Shown here: positions 7,922 through 18,136 of the stretch, piece by piece
How positions within the stretch are numbered: the first letter of the stretch is position 1
How the letters are laid out: each line of letters starts with the position of its first letter
The notes under the pieces: model-generated
What the model saw: only the letters and a program-made list of their open reading frames with translations
What the model was told of the DNA's origin: nothing
Database searches by the model: none
Position numbers and translations under genes: made by a program
Source: Scytonematopsis contorta HA4267-MV1
GTDB lineage: Bacteria; Cyanobacteriota; Cyanobacteriia; Cyanobacteriales; Nostocaceae
NCBI GenBank assembly: GCA_019359035.1
Contig: JAHHIC010000094.1
Span: forward strand, 62,001-126,000
Direction: 5' to 3'
Length of the DNA: 64,000 bases

Positions 7922-9076
7922 TTAGCGAATTGCACTTAAACTCTGTAATAGCTCTTTAATTTTGGGATTTCTAATTTCCCCAGCATGAGTAATACAAGCT
8001 GCGTCGATAATATCGTCAGCAAAATTTATGTCCAATTGTCCGTTTTTCACCATCAATTGCATCAATGAAGTTAAATTTTTGGAATACAATTGGCTGGCAT
8101 GAACTGGGACTGATGATGGTAAATTAATTGGACCAAAGATGTTGACGCCATGCTTAGAAATGTCTCTACCTGGTTCAGTATAAGCACAGTTCCCTCCTTG
8201 TTCTGCGGCTATATCCACAATTACTGAGCCTACTTTCATTTGTGCCACCATTTCTTCTGTAACTAACAATGGTGCTTTTTTCCCAGGTACTTGAGCGGTG
8301 GTGATTACTACATCAGCACTTTTAACGTGGGCTGCAATCACTTCTTGAGTACGCTTTTTGCTATCATCTGAAATTTCTTTGGCATAACCACCCTTTGCTG
8401 TGGTTTCTTCTTCTAGTTTGACTTCGACAAATTTTGCCCCTAAACTTTGTACTTCTTCCTTAACTGCAGGACGAATATCAAAGGCTTCTACCATTGCTCC
8501 CAAACGACGTGCTGTTGCTATCGCTTGTAACCCTGCAACTCCTGCACCAATAACGAATACCTTCGCTGGGGCAATAGTTCCAGCTGCGGTTGTCAGCATG
8601 GGGAAGTATTTAGGTAATGCTGTGGCTGCAATTAATACAGCCTTGTAGCCAGCAATGGAAGCTTGTGAAGATAAAGCATCAATTCCTTGCGCTCTTGTAG
8701 AGCGAGGAATCATTTCCATACTGAATGATGTTATTTGCCGATGTGCCAGTTTTTCAGCTATCACTGGATTTCCCAACGGATTGAGAAAAGCAATTAACAC
8801 AGACCCAGGACGCATTAAATCAATATATTTCCCTTCTCGCTCTTGAGGAGGGCTGACTTTAAGCAAAATATCAGCTTCAGACCAAAGCAATGCAGTGTCA
8901 GTAATAATTTTGGCTCCTGCGTCTTCATAAACTGCATCGCCAAAAAATGCCTTCTCACCCGCACCCGTTTCTACTACGACTTCTAAACCTTGTTTAACCA
9001 AACGGGCTACAGCATCAGGAATTAATGCTACACGACGTTCACAAACTTCGACTTCTTTGGCAACCGCAATTCGCAT
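7922..9076 (-). CDS. pntA1: NAD(P) transhydrogenase subunit alpha, part 1
   Basis: 384 residues forming the NAD(H)-binding domain I of transhydrogenase, homologous to alanine dehydrogenase. It opens with MRIAVAKEVEVCERRVALIP and has the Rossmann glycine motif VIGAGVAGLQAIATARRLGA near residue 175. The EGGNCAYTEPG segment lies near 295. It is soluble and works with PntA2 and PntB at the membrane to make NADPH. Start at ATG 9076, with AAGGAG seven bases upstream on the minus strand. It is first in the operon, so the promoter should lie in the long gap after 9076. It is distinguished from alanine dehydrogenase by the operon context. Confidence 0.96.
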   Translation of the reverse strand: MRIAVAKEVEVCERRVALIPDAVARLVKQGLEVVVETGAGEKAFFGDAVYEDAGAKIITDTALLWSEADILLKVSPPQEREGKYIDLMRPGSVLIAFLNPLGNPVIAEKLAHRQITSFSMEMIPRSTRAQGIDALSSQASIAGYKAVLIAATALPKYFPMLTTAAGTIAPAKVFVIGAGVAGLQAIATARRLGAMVEAFDIRPAVKEEVQSLGAKFVEVKLEEETTAKGGYAKEISDDSKKRTQEVIAAHVKSADVVITTAQVPGKKAPLLVTEEMVAQMKVGSVIVDIAAEQGGNCAYTEPGRDISKHGVNIFGPINLPSSVPVHASQLYSKNLTSLMQLMVKNGQLDINFADDIIDAACITHAGEIRNPKIKELLQSLSAIR

Positions 9077-9725
9077 GAAATCTCCTTGAAGTTAAATAAT
9101 CTATTTTCTTGAGTCTGAAATTCTATGAAAAACTTGCGCCATTAATTTGGTTCTACCTGAAGCTTTTAACTTTATGTTTCTAAGCTAATCGCTCAGGAAT
9201 AAACTGCAAAGTTAACTTAACAATCTGAAGTATTTTGCACCTAGTTTTGTTTCATACTCCATAGCATTTATCGCTATACCAAAACCTGTAGAGATTATAA
9301 AAATTAGTCCCTACAGGATTTTGCGACTAGGTTAATACTCACATAAGTTTTAATGAGCGTGTGTTTTTACCTAAAATCTTTATGCTTATACCCTTCGTGC
9401 TTTTTACCATGTACTGCACATACTAAGTTGATCCCCAACTCGTGCATCTTTATCTTCAATTTTTTTTGATTATTGACAAAAAACTTTATATATTGTTTAC
9501 AAAAAAAAATCTTAATTCGATTTTCAATAACAAATTATCTTGTAAAAATCTGTCATCAAACAAACCGCTTCAGAAGTAGTAGGGAGTTTTTTTACCGACA
9601 ATTCCCCCAACATGACACTTTTTGTCGCCTTTTTACGTCAAATTTCCACAAGTCAGTAGTAAAGTTTAGTTACGACCCCAGTTATTTCAGATGACTACCT
9701 TAATTTTTGCTATAGGAGTTTAACA
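9077..9725. other. Divergent intergenic region pntA1 / DUF2808 gene
   Basis: About 650 bp between two divergent genes, so it should hold both promoters. It has a degenerate TGTAGAGA...TCCCTACA inverted repeat at about 9288-9316, related to the palindrome family seen near 16278 and 19149. The part near 9460-9560 is AT-rich. I see no convincing small gene; frames in it lack binding sites. No specific regulator site can be supported. Confidence 0.5.
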
Positions 9726-10238
9726 ATGCGACGTTTACTTTCTGCTTTAGCTGTAACTGGCTGTTTGCTGACAGGGTTGCCCGCTGTAACCTTAGCGCAA
9801 AGCCTACCTGGTTTCACGCTTTGGAGTGGTGTTAAAAGCGAAAATCAACTGCCTTTCCGTTTAGATTTTGGTGGACAAACCAATAGTTGGGATAGATACC
9901 GTCTAAGAATTCCTGCCCAAAAAATGAAATTGGCAGTAGCACAATTTGTAATTACCTATCCAGATTATTACAAAGGCGAATTTGACTCCAAGGATATGGA
10001 AATACGGGTAAAAGGTAAAAAAGTTCCTATTTCTGAAATTAAGTGGGACAAAGAAAACCGTCGGATTGATATCTTCCCCCAAGAGGCTGTACCAGCAGGT
10101 AGCGGTGTTGAGTTAGTCCTAAATAACGTTAAAAATCCTTCTTTTGCTGGTATGTTTTATTTTCAGTGCCAAGTTCTCTCCCCTGGAGATGTTCCGCTAC
10201 TACGCTCCTTGGGAACTTGGATTCTTAGCATTAGCTAA
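9726..10238 (+). CDS. DUF2808 exported protein
   Basis: 170 residues with a clear signal peptide (MRRLLSALAVTGCLLTGLPA, likely cleaved after VTLAQS around residue 25) and a mature domain of the DUF2808 family, which is found mainly in cyanobacteria. The mature part has the YRLRIPAQKMKLAVAQF and ITYPDYYKGEFD segments seen in the family. The protein should be periplasmic or lumenal; the function is unknown. The start ATG 9726 has AGGAG upstream. It precedes the rpmH-rnpA block but is separated from it by a repeat array, so it is probably its own unit. Confidence 0.85.
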   Translation: MRRLLSALAVTGCLLTGLPAVTLAQSLPGFTLWSGVKSENQLPFRLDFGGQTNSWDRYRLRIPAQKMKLAVAQFVITYPDYYKGEFDSKDMEIRVKGKKVPISEIKWDKENRRIDIFPQEAVPAGSGVELVLNNVKNPSFAGMFYFQCQVLSPGDVPLLRSLGTWILSIS

Positions 10239-10305
10239 TGGGTAATGGGTAATGGGTAATGGGTAATGGAGAAGATTACCAATTCCCAATTACCAACTAC
10301 CAACT
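10239..10305. repeat. GGGTAAT array with inverted ATTACCA units
   Basis: Four copies of GGGTAAT immediately after the DUF2808 stop, then TTACCAATTCCCAATTACCAACTACCAACTA in the opposite sense. The two halves could pair as a long stem and may serve as the 3' end of the DUF2808 transcript. Confidence 0.85.
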
Positions 10306-10391
10306 ACACCCTTCTTGGCAATATATATCTAATGGTGATAAAATATTAGATTGTGACTTTTTATTAAAAAAACGCCTGAGAGGAGGGAAAT

Positions 10392-10526
10392 ATGAAAAGA
10401 ACCCTAGAGGGAACTAGCCGAAAAAGAAGAAGAGTATCTGGATTCCGTATTAGAATGCGGACTCCCAATGGTAGAAACGTTATTAGAGCAAGACGTAAAA
10501 AAGGACGTTATCGTCTGAGCGTGTAA
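10392..10526 (+). CDS. rpmH: 50S ribosomal protein L34
   Basis: A 44-residue, very basic protein starting [19 protein letters not shown] and ending GRYRLSV. This is L34, with the KR..R..GFR.RM.T.NGR..I..RR.KGR...S pattern of the family. It lies in the large ribosomal subunit. The start ATG 10392 has AGGAGG seven bases upstream. It is the first gene of the widely conserved rpmH-rnpA-yidC-jag cluster, and rnpA starts 6 bp after its stop. Confidence 0.97.
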   Translation: MKRTLEGTSRKRRRVSGFRIRMRTPNGRNVIRARRKKGRYRLSV

Positions 10527-10532
10527 AAAGCT

Positions 10533-10956
10533 GTGGCATTGCCCAAAGCAAATCGGCTCAAATCCCGACGAGATTTTCAAGCAGTTTTCCAAAAGGGGTT
10601 GCGTCGTCACGGCTCTTATTTCACCCTTAGGGCTTTACGACCCGCTAAAACGCTCTCCCTTCCTTTGGATGCTGCTACCGAATTTGCTAAAACATCGGTC
10701 GGGAAAATACCAAACACGCCTTTACCAAAGGCAACAACACTTGGGATTACAGTTAGTACAAAAGTTAGTAAAAAGGCGGTCGTTCGTAACCGCATTAAAA
10801 GACAAATTGCCGCAGCCCTGTATCATTTATTGCCTAGACTCTTACCAGGATGGCGAATTGTGGTAGTCGTAAAACCAACAGCAGCAGAATGTAAGTGCGG
10901 AACACAACAATTTCTGCAAGAATTAGAGCAGTTGTTGGCCGAAGCAGAGGTGTTCA

Positions 10957-10970
<14 letters not shown>
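10533..10970 (+). CDS. rnpA: Ribonuclease P protein component
   Basis: 145 residues. The protein opens with LPKANRLKSRRDFQAVFQKG and has the RNase P signature near residues 80-100 (KVSKKAVVRNRIKRQIAAAL), whose basic RNR motif contacts the RNA. It is the protein cofactor that helps the catalytic RNA cleave 5' leaders from pre-tRNAs. The start is GTG 10533, 6 bp after rpmH. An insertion of about 20 residues before the RNR motif (about residues 45-62) is longer than in E. coli. Its RNA partner, rnpB, is 15 kb away at 25366. It overlaps the next gene by 14 bp. Confidence 0.95.
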
Positions 10971-11535
<565 letters not shown>

Positions 11536-11648
11536 CCCCCAGAGTGCGGCTATCCGTAGTCAAAATCTAGTCGCATATAAATCGTGATTTAGATAAATTA
11601 GATTCAGGCAATTTAGATTTTCCAATTGTTTTAGTTGAATTCAGAATA

Positions 11649-12803
11649 ATGGATTTTGGTATCGGCTTTCTCTCGAACAACGTAATGTTACCTATCATAG
11701 ACTTGTTCTACGGTGTAGTTCCAAGCTATGGTCTGGCTATCGTTGCTTTGACTTTGATAGTCCGCTTTGCGCTCTATCCCCTAAGTGCTGGTTCCATTCG
11801 CAACATGCGGCGGATGCGGATTGTGCAGCCTGTGATGAATAAAAGAATGCAGGAAATAAAAGAGCGGTACAAAGATGACCCGCAAAAGATGAACGAACAA
11901 ATGCTCAACGTGCAAAAGGAGTTTGGCTCTCCTTTAGCGGGTTGTTTGCCTTTGCTGTTACAAATGCCGGTTTTATTGGCTTTGTTCGCAACATTGCGTG
12001 GTTCGCCGTTTTCTAATGTTAACTACTCGGTTAACTTACAAATTTTACCTGCCGAACAAATCGAACGAATTCAACCCCAAGCCTTCGTGACTCCGCCGCA
12101 AAACATCTATGTTGCTGATGGCGACCATACTAAAATCACTGCGATTCTCCCCGGTGGTAATAAATTAGCTGTTGGGGAAAAAACGAAGATAGAATATCAA
12201 ACGGTTGATGGTAAGCCATTTCAAGCTCTTGAAGCAGAACACCCTGACACTAAATTAACTCCCGAATGGAAGATAATGAAAGGTGAAGACCGGGTAAAAA
12301 TTGATGCTGAGGGCAATATTGAAGCCTTACAACCTGGTGATGTGACTATTCAAGGTACAATTCCTGGACTCGCAGCTGACCAGGGATTTTTGTTTATTGA
12401 TGCTTTGGGTAGAAATGGTGCGATAGACCCTGATGGTGTTGTCCACTGGGATATTGTCGCTATGGTGGTGATGTTTGGTCTCAGCCTTTACGTCAGTCAG
12501 GTACTTTCTGGACAAAATTCCAGTGGTGGTACTAGTGCTAATCCACAGCAAGATACGGTTAACAAAATTACTCCGGTGATTTTTTCCGGGATGTTTTTGT
12601 TCTTCCCATTGCCTGCTGGGGTGTTGATGTATATGGTGATTGGTAATATTTTCCAAACCCTGCAAACCTATCTACTTTCTCGCGAACCGTTACCTGCGGA
12701 AGTGCAAAAAATTGTAGAAGCTCAGGAAAAAGAAGCAGCACAAGCTGAACAAAAAACATTACCATTTGAGCCAAAAAGTTCCAAGAAAAAGGCTACTAAT
12801 TGA
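11649..12803 (+). CDS. yidC: Membrane protein insertase YidC
   Basis: 384 residues of the YidC/Oxa1/Alb3 family, which inserts and folds membrane proteins in plasma and thylakoid membranes. The N-terminal helix is followed by the hydrophobic groove with a conserved basic residue ([20 protein letters not shown]). Then come the cytoplasmic helical hairpin ([16 protein letters not shown]) and the [18 protein letters not shown] segment. Between about 125 and 265 is a large soluble loop of Ig-like character (a [11 protein letters not shown] strand), usual for cyanobacterial YidC. The C-terminal helices end in a Lys-rich tail. Start ATG 11649. KhpB begins inside its stop codon. Confidence 0.95.
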   Translation: MDFGIGFLSNNVMLPIIDLFYGVVPSYGLAIVALTLIVRFALYPLSAGSIRNMRRMRIVQPVMNKRMQEIKERYKDDPQKMNEQMLNVQKEFGSPLAGCLPLLLQMPVLLALFATLRGSPFSNVNYSVNLQILPAEQIERIQPQAFVTPPQNIYVADGDHTKITAILPGGNKLAVGEKTKIEYQTVDGKPFQALEAEHPDTKLTPEWKIMKGEDRVKIDAEGNIEALQPGDVTIQGTIPGLAADQGFLFIDALGRNGAIDPDGVVHWDIVAMVVMFGLSLYVSQVLSGQNSSGGTSANPQQDTVNKITPVIFSGMFLFFPLPAGVLMYMVIGNIFQTLQTYLLSREPLPAEVQKIVEAQEKEAAQAEQKTLPFEPKSSKKKATN

Positions 12804-13324
12804 TGATGAGTGATGATAGTCCTATGCAGCGAGGTGAACAGTGGCTAAAATCACTGTTTAAACTCGCTGGATTATCTGCTGAAATTCACGGTGACATTGA
12901 AACCGAAGCAGCTTTTAACGGCGATTCTACTGAACCCGATGCTTACTGGTTAACCATCGATGAAACTAATTTCACAGCAGAACAAATTAAGATTTTTATT
13001 GGCCGTGATGGTGACACACTAGATGCTACTCAGTATTTAGTTAACTCCATCCTTAACCTTAACCAACCACCGGAGGAACAAGCCTCATTTACTGTTGAGT
13101 TGGCTGGTTACCGCGTCCGGAGACAAGCTGAAATTCGTGCGATCGCCGAAGAAGTAGCGGAGCGAGTCCGCAATTCTCGACAAGAAGTTGAAATTCGCTC
13201 TCTTAGTTCTGCAGAACGTCGTCAAGTACATACATACTTAAAAGATTTCACTGATTTGGAAACTTTCAGTCGGGGTAAGGAACCCTATCGTTTACTTGTC
13301 GTACGTCCTGCAAGTTATAGATAA
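12803..13324 (+). CDS. khpB: KhpB/Jag RNA-binding protein (KH-R3H)
   Basis: About 173 residues: an N-terminal region, a type-II KH-like domain with the IGRDGDTLDATQYLVN loop at about 75-90, and a C-terminal R3H domain (residues 115-170) with the R-x3-H element RRQVHTYL. The Jag/KhpB protein binds RNA and in other bacteria pairs with KhpA; it usually follows yidC, as here. The start is taken as ATG 12803, overlapping the yidC stop by one base (TGATG); a second ATG follows at once. It is the last gene of the rpmH operon. Confidence 0.9.
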   Translation: MMSDDSPMQRGEQWLKSLFKLAGLSAEIHGDIETEAAFNGDSTEPDAYWLTIDETNFTAEQIKIFIGRDGDTLDATQYLVNSILNLNQPPEEQASFTVELAGYRVRRQAEIRAIAEEVAERVRNSRQEVEIRSLSSAERRQVHTYLKDFTDLETFSRGKEPYRLLVVRPASYR

Positions 13325-13835
13325 ACTTTGGAGTATGGACTCGTTCCACTGGAGGAAACCCCCACCCCCAACGGTGACTCCCCCTAGGGGGCTATTGTGT
13401 ACACACAAGTCGGAGTAGACCGTCATTGCGTTCACGGTAGCCTAGGGGGGAGGGGGCTACTATTTTAACTTGACATTACTTTAAAATACTTAACTAAGCT
13501 GACGTAATTTAAATTACCCAGCTTATTTGTTTTTTACTTGGTATTAACTGTTAAAAACACTTCTAGTGAATTTCCTTATACCAGTTTGGCTACTGTCCTC
13601 AACTTATACTTTTCAGAAAGAAAATCGGGAATCCTATAAATAGAGTCATTAAAGTAATTCGTAATTAATTGCGAATTGCGTTCGCGAAGCGTGCCGCCTC
13701 GGCTTATTGCGAATTGCGAACTGGCTATTAAGTTTTTACGCCAGATAAACAAAAAATTTTCTCTTTCTTAACAGAAGAGGGATTTTAATCTTTTTTTATT
13801 TAGTAATATTGAGTCATTTATAAAAATATAAAAAA
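13325..13835. repeat. Intergenic repeats: CCCCCTAGGGGG hairpin and GCGAATTGCG element
   Basis: 510 bp without a gene. The segment 13355-13462 holds ACTCCCCCTAGGGGGCT, a TTGTGTACACACAA palindrome and AGCCTAGGGGGGAGG, an interspersed hairpin element. The segment 13664-13727 holds AATTGCGAATTGCG copies flanking GTTCGCGAAGCGTGCC, a type of repeat that is frequent in Nostocales. The remainder is AT-rich and should carry the promoter of the histidine kinase gene. Confidence 0.6.
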
Positions 13836-15509
13836 ATGAAAAAAATCCTGTTTGCCAGAATGAATTTACAAAAAAAATTATTAGCTGCCTTTTTAACTAT
13901 GGGTCTGTTGATATTTATAGTCGCAGCGATTGGTTTTAATGGAGTTTCTCAACTATCAAATTATATTAATACCTTAACAAATAGTAGTTTGACTAGTATT
14001 GATGGACTTTGGAAAATAAATGAAGGGCAAACACAAATTTATGCAATGGAAAAATTATTGGTAGACCATGAATTAAATGCGGAAAAAAGAGAATTTGCTT
14101 TAAAAAGAATTGACACAGCCTGGATACAAATTAAAAATGGATTCCAGCAAGTAGAGTCTGCTAAATTTAATAACAAAGAAGAAAAGATACTATATGATAA
14201 GTTTATTAAAAATTGGAGAAATTGGGAAGAACAGCATAAGCAATTTATCAAAAAAGAAAATATTTTTTTTAAAATTGGTGTTTCTGACCCTAAAGAGCAA
14301 ATAGCTGTTTTTAAAGCTGAAAAAAGTAATAAAACTGATGAGCTAAATAAACTAAAAATTGCATTATCTATGCGAAATGAACTGATAGAAATGCAAAAAG
14401 AGAAAGATATTTTATTTAAAAAATCTAATGCTGCTAATCTCAAGGTCTTGAGTATTAATCAAAAACTTGATATAGAAATTCAGAAAAATGCTTCTAAAAA
14501 AGCATTTCAAATAATGCTATTCGTAGGGTTAGGAATGATTATTGGCCCATTGGGTGCATTCATACTAGGAATATTTTTTAGTATGACAATTGCCAAACCT
14601 ATAGATAAAAAGATTCAAAATATGTTGTGGGAATTAGAATTTGCTCGTGATAACTTAGAATATCAAGTTGAATTAAGAACTAACGAACTAACAGAAACGC
14701 TCAAAAATCTTCAATTAACACAGCAACAATTAGTTCAATCCGAAAAAATGTCAAGTTTGGGGCAAATGGTAGCCGGAATAGCTCATGAAATTAATAATCC
14801 TGTTAACTTTATTAAAGGTAATCTTACTCATGCCAGCAATTATTTTTATAATATAATATCTTTGCTACATATTTATCAACAACAATTTCCTCAATTAACA
14901 CCAGAAATAAAACAAAAATCAGAAGAATTTGATATTGAATTTATTGTGGATGATGTGCCTAAAATTATATCATCAATGGAAGAGGGTGCTGAGCGCATTC
15001 GTCAAATTGTTGTTTCTTTACGTAATTTTTCTCGTCTTGATGAGTCTGAGGTAAAAAATATTAATATTAACGAAGGCATTGATAGTACGTTACTAATTTT
15101 AAATTATAGATTTATCAATCAAATTGAAATTATAAAGAAATATGAGAAAGTTCCTCTATTAAAATGCTATCCAGCATCGTTAAACCAAGTATTTATGAAT
15201 ATTCTGAGTAACGCTATTGATGCTTTACTAGAAGACACAGGAAAAAACGAGGATAAAAAAATTACTATTGAGACTGAAGTCATCCATAATAAAGAAATTC
15301 AAATTAAAATAATAGATAACGGTCCCGGAATACCAGCTAAAATAAAAGATAAAATTTTTGACCCATTCTTCACTACTAAACCAGTGGGACAAGGTACAGG
15401 ACTCGGCTTATCCATTTGCTATCAAATAATAGAAAAGCACAACGGTAAAATTGTCGTAATTTCCGAACCTGGACAGGGGACAGAATTTCGACTTAGTTTA
15501 CCTTTATGA
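13836..15509 (+). CDS. Membrane sensor histidine kinase (4HB-type sensor)
   Basis: 557 residues. TM1 (about 16-36) and TM2 (about 226-252) enclose a mostly helical extracytoplasmic region that resembles a four-helix-bundle (4HB_MCP) sensor. A coiled coil follows. The HisKA motif is [16 protein letters not shown], with phospho-acceptor H317. The HATPase has an N box ([17 protein letters not shown]), a DNGPGIP G1 box and a [14 protein letters not shown]2 box. No receiver domain or clear HAMP is seen. Such cyanobacterial kinases act through separate response regulators, and none is adjacent. It has strong A/T codon bias compared with the yidC block. The signal is unknown. Confidence 0.9.
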   Translation: MKKILFARMNLQKKLLAAFLTMGLLIFIVAAIGFNGVSQLSNYINTLTNSSLTSIDGLWKINEGQTQIYAMEKLLVDHELNAEKREFALKRIDTAWIQIKNGFQQVESAKFNNKEEKILYDKFIKNWRNWEEQHKQFIKKENIFFKIGVSDPKEQIAVFKAEKSNKTDELNKLKIALSMRNELIEMQKEKDILFKKSNAANLKVLSINQKLDIEIQKNASKKAFQIMLFVGLGMIIGPLGAFILGIFFSMTIAKPIDKKIQNMLWELEFARDNLEYQVELRTNELTETLKNLQLTQQQLVQSEKMSSLGQMVAGIAHEINNPVNFIKGNLTHASNYFYNIISLLHIYQQQFPQLTPEIKQKSEEFDIEFIVDDVPKIISSMEEGAERIRQIVVSLRNFSRLDESEVKNININEGIDSTLLILNYRFINQIEIIKKYEKVPLLKCYPASLNQVFMNILSNAIDALLEDTGKNEDKKITIETEVIHNKEIQIKIIDNGPGIPAKIKDKIFDPFFTTKPVGQGTGLGLSICYQIIEKHNGKIVVISEPGQGTEFRLSLPL

Positions 15510-15611
15510 AGATGAAGTAAGAAGACCTCTATGGGTTTGGTTTTTTGAGTACTTAACGAGCTATATTAAGTAATGTAAATACTTTTTTATAAATCACAGT
15601 TAGGGTAAATC

Positions 15612-16271
15612 ATGCTATTTGGACTTGGCAAAAAGCTTTCTCTCCCAACACCTGAACAAGCATTACCTGGAAGAGCGCAAAAGATGCCTGTTCCTGCATC
15701 TCATTTTGTGAATGGTAACCCTCTGAAACCTCCATTTCCAGATGGTATGGAGACAGCGATGTTTGGTTTAGGATGTTTTTGGGGTGCTGAACGTAAATTT
15801 TGGCAGCAAAATGGTGTTTTTTCAACGTCTGTAGGTTATGCAGCAGGTTTGACACCCAATCCCACTTATAAAGAAGTTTGTAGTGGGATGACCGGACATA
15901 ATGAAGTTGTGTTCGTAGTTTATGACCCAAAAGTTATTAGTTATGAGCAATTATTAAAAGTCTTTTGGGAAAGTCATAACCCCACCCAAGGAATGCGTCA
16001 AGGAAATGACGCTGGTACACAATACCGTTCGGGAATTTATACTTATTCTCCAGAGCAAAAACAATTAGCTGAAGCTTCTCGTAACGCTTATCAACAAGCT
16101 TTGATTGCTGGAGGTCATAATTCGAGTATCACAACAGAAATTATTGATGTACCAGAATTCTATTATGCTGAAGATTACCATCAACAATATCTCGCTAAAA
16201 ATCCTGGTGGTTATTGCGGGTTAGGTGGTACTAATGTTTGCTACCCAGAAAATTCGCTACAGCACAGTTAG
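15612..16271 (+). CDS. msrA: Peptide methionine sulfoxide reductase A
   Basis: 219 residues, MsrA family. The catalytic Cys is C55 in the motif [13 protein letters not shown], and a GTQYRSGIY substrate-loop motif follows. A C-terminal [13 protein letters not shown] segment gives two Cys that could resolve the sulfenic acid. MsrA reduces the S form of methionine sulfoxide in oxidised proteins, with thioredoxin as electron donor; a thioredoxin gene lies 1.5 kb further on. The roughly 45-residue N-terminal extension before the domain is usual for cyanobacterial MsrA. It starts at ATG 15612. Confidence 0.95.
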   Translation: MLFGLGKKLSLPTPEQALPGRAQKMPVPASHFVNGNPLKPPFPDGMETAMFGLGCFWGAERKFWQQNGVFSTSVGYAAGLTPNPTYKEVCSGMTGHNEVVFVVYDPKVISYEQLLKVFWESHNPTQGMRQGNDAGTQYRSGIYTYSPEQKQLAEASRNAYQQALIAGGHNSSITTEIIDVPEFYYAEDYHQQYLAKNPGGYCGLGGTNVCYPENSLQHS

Positions 16272-16277
16272 CGAACC

Positions 16278-16307
16278 TGTAGAGACCGAATATATTCGGT
16301 CTCTACA
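16278..16307. terminator. Perfect 30-bp palindrome after msrA
   Basis: TGTAGAGACCGAATA followed by its exact reverse complement, 7 bp after the msrA stop. The T-rich tract needed for a classic terminator is weak (ATTAACCATTTATC). It belongs to the TGTAGAGAC palindrome family (also 17711, 19149 and 38715) and probably acts as a transcript 3' end. Confidence 0.55.
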
Positions 16308-16398
16308 TTAACCATTTATCGCGTCTGTAGATTAATTATTCATTCGCGTCTGTAGATTAATATATTTCTTTTTAATTTTTGCTTTTTACTTGTGAAAA

Positions 16399-17379
16399 AT
16401 GGTGGATATAAATTTCAGCTTGGTTTTGTCTAATATATTAAATCCACCTGTCCTAGCTTTTTTTCTAGGTATGTTGGCGGTTTTCGTAAAATCAGATTTA
16501 GAAATACCACCACCTTTACCTAAATTATTTTCACTTTACTTACTATTTGCCATCGGCTTTAAAGGGGGAGTTGAACTTGTTAAGAGCGGTATTTCCCAGG
16601 AAATTATCCTCACACTTTTAGCTGCCATGCTGATGTCAGTAATTGTCCCAATTTATACATTTTTTATTCTCAAGACAAAACTTGATGCTTACAACGCAGC
16701 GGCAATAGCTGCTACCTATGGTTCAATTAGTGCTGTCACATTTATTACTGCTAGTTCTTTTTTAAATCAACTAGGTATTAATTTTGATGGCTATATGGTA
16801 GCAGCACTGGCTTTGATGGAGTCTCCTGCGATTATTGTAGGCTTGGTTTTAGTCAATTTTTTCGGTACAAATCAGGAAAAACGAGAGATTAATTGGTCGG
16901 AAGTAATACGAGAATCCTGTTTAAATCCTTCTGTATATTTACTTGTTGGTAGCCTCGTAATGGGAGTACTAACGGGGGAAGCAGGTTGGGAAAAATTAAA
17001 GCCCTTTGCTCAAGATAATTTTTATGGGGTACTCGTATTCTTTTTGTTAGATATGGGTTTAATCGCGGCTAAAAGAATAAAAGATTTGCAAAAAACAGGA
17101 GCCTTTTTGATTTCTTTTGCAATACTTATTCCAATCGTGAATGCTGCTATAGGTTTAGCGATTGCTTTCATAATTGGGATGACACGAGGGGACAGCCTGT
17201 TATTTTCTGTTCTTTGTGCTAGCGCGTCTTACATAGCTGTACCAGCAGCAATGCGGTTAACCGTACCTGAAGCTAATCCTAGTTTATATGTTTCTACTGC
17301 TCTAGCGGTAACTTTCCCGTTCAATATCATTATTGGAATACCTTTATACTTATACGGGATTAATATGTTCTGGAGATAA
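16399..17379 (+). CDS. SbtA-like sodium-dependent bicarbonate permease
   Basis: 326 residues with about ten transmembrane helices in two inverted halves, as in the SbtA family of Na+/HCO3- symporters. Recognisable segments are FKGGVELVKSG near 55-65 and the half-repeat edges AATYGSISAVTFITA (about 110-125) and SASYIAVPAAMRLTVPEANP (about 275-295). It is shorter than Synechocystis SbtA (374 residues), mainly in the central cytosolic loop. A P-II-like SbtB gene starts 4 bp later, which supports the assignment. It belongs to the divergent SbtA-like group, so substrate affinity is uncertain. Confidence 0.85.
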   Translation: MVDINFSLVLSNILNPPVLAFFLGMLAVFVKSDLEIPPPLPKLFSLYLLFAIGFKGGVELVKSGISQEIILTLLAAMLMSVIVPIYTFFILKTKLDAYNAAAIAATYGSISAVTFITASSFLNQLGINFDGYMVAALALMESPAIIVGLVLVNFFGTNQEKREINWSEVIRESCLNPSVYLLVGSLVMGVLTGEAGWEKLKPFAQDNFYGVLVFFLLDMGLIAAKRIKDLQKTGAFLISFAILIPIVNAAIGLAIAFIIGMTRGDSLLFSVLCASASYIAVPAAMRLTVPEANPSLYVSTALAVTFPFNIIIGIPLYLYGINMFWR

Positions 17380-17383
17380 TAGA

Positions 17384-17692
17384 ATGCAACCAGTAAAAAG
17401 AATTGAAATTATTGCAAATTACGTTGAGTTGCCAAGGATTTTAGACGGACTAGAGAAGGCTGGTGTACCAGGTTACACAGTGATTCGTGATGTTGCGGGT
17501 AAAAGTTTAAGAGGAGACGGAACCCACGATATGGCAATGACAATGCTGGATAATGTTTATGTTATTGCCTTTTGTGCTCCAGATAAAATTACTGCTGTCG
17601 GGGAAGCTATTCGCTCTATTTTAAATAAATTTGGTGGTTCTTGTTTTATTTCCGATGCATTGGAACTTAGAACCACTCATTGTGTTGGATGA
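17384..17692 (+). CDS. SbtB-like P-II family regulator
   Basis: 102 residues with a P-II fold: MQPVKRIEIIANYVELPRIL (strand 1/helix 1), AGVPGYTVIRDVAGKSLRG leading into the T-loop, and the C-terminal ISDALELRTTHCVG. SbtB proteins form trimers that bind adenine nucleotides and dock on SbtA to set bicarbonate uptake. The start is ATG 17384, 4 bp after the permease stop, so the pair is an operon. It stops at HCVG, so it lacks the CGPxGC redox loop that ends the better-known SbtB proteins. Confidence 0.85.
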   Translation: MQPVKRIEIIANYVELPRILDGLEKAGVPGYTVIRDVAGKSLRGDGTHDMAMTMLDNVYVIAFCAPDKITAVGEAIRSILNKFGGSCFISDALELRTTHCVG

Positions 17693-17710
17693 ATTAAGAA
17701 TATTGAGCGG

Positions 17711-17730
17711 AGACGTTATGTATAACGTCT
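17711..17730. terminator. Palindrome between convergent sbtB-like and trx genes
   Basis: AGACGTTAT-GT-ATAACGTCT lies in the 47 bp between the two stop codons and belongs to the TGTAGAGAC palindrome family. Its position suggests a bidirectional terminator. Confidence 0.55.
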
Positions 17731-17739
17731 CTACATCTT

Positions 17740-18057
17740 TTAAACAAAAGCTTGGAGTTTTTGTAGCAACTCATTAGCTCTCATTGCACCCTCAATTCTT
17801 TCGACTGGTTGACCATTCTTAAACAGTACAAGGGTTGGTAGTGCATTAACATGGTACTGAGTAGCTATATCAGGATAGTTATCAGTATCAATCTTCACTA
17901 CTTGCAAGCGTCCTTGCATTTGAGCATTCACTTGTTCTAGTTCACGAGCCATTAATTGACAAGGACCGCACCACTCAGCGTAAAAATCAACCAACACTGG
18001 CACATCAGAGCCAGTCAACATTTCTTCAAAGCTATTAAACTGTTTTTTTGTAGCCAT
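17740..18057 (-). CDS. trxA: Thioredoxin
   Basis: 105 residues with the active site WCGPC at residues 29-33, a cis-Pro loop (NALPTLVLF) near 72-80, and a C-terminal helix (RANELLQKLQAFV). It is a classic soluble thioredoxin that reduces disulfides and serves enzymes such as MsrA. Several thioredoxin types exist in cyanobacteria; this one could be m-, x- or y-type, and the sequence alone does not let me choose. It starts at ATG 18057 and is convergent with the SbtB-like gene. Confidence 0.93.
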   Translation of the reverse strand: MATKKQFNSFEEMLTGSDVPVLVDFYAEWCGPCQLMARELEQVNAQMQGRLQVVKIDTDNYPDIATQYHVNALPTLVLFKNGQPVERIEGAMRANELLQKLQAFV

Positions 18058-18136
18058 AAGATACGCACCAGTTCTATTTGTTCGATTCTAATGGTAATTC
18101 CTCTGAGATGAAATGGAGAGGTGGATTTTTCCATTC

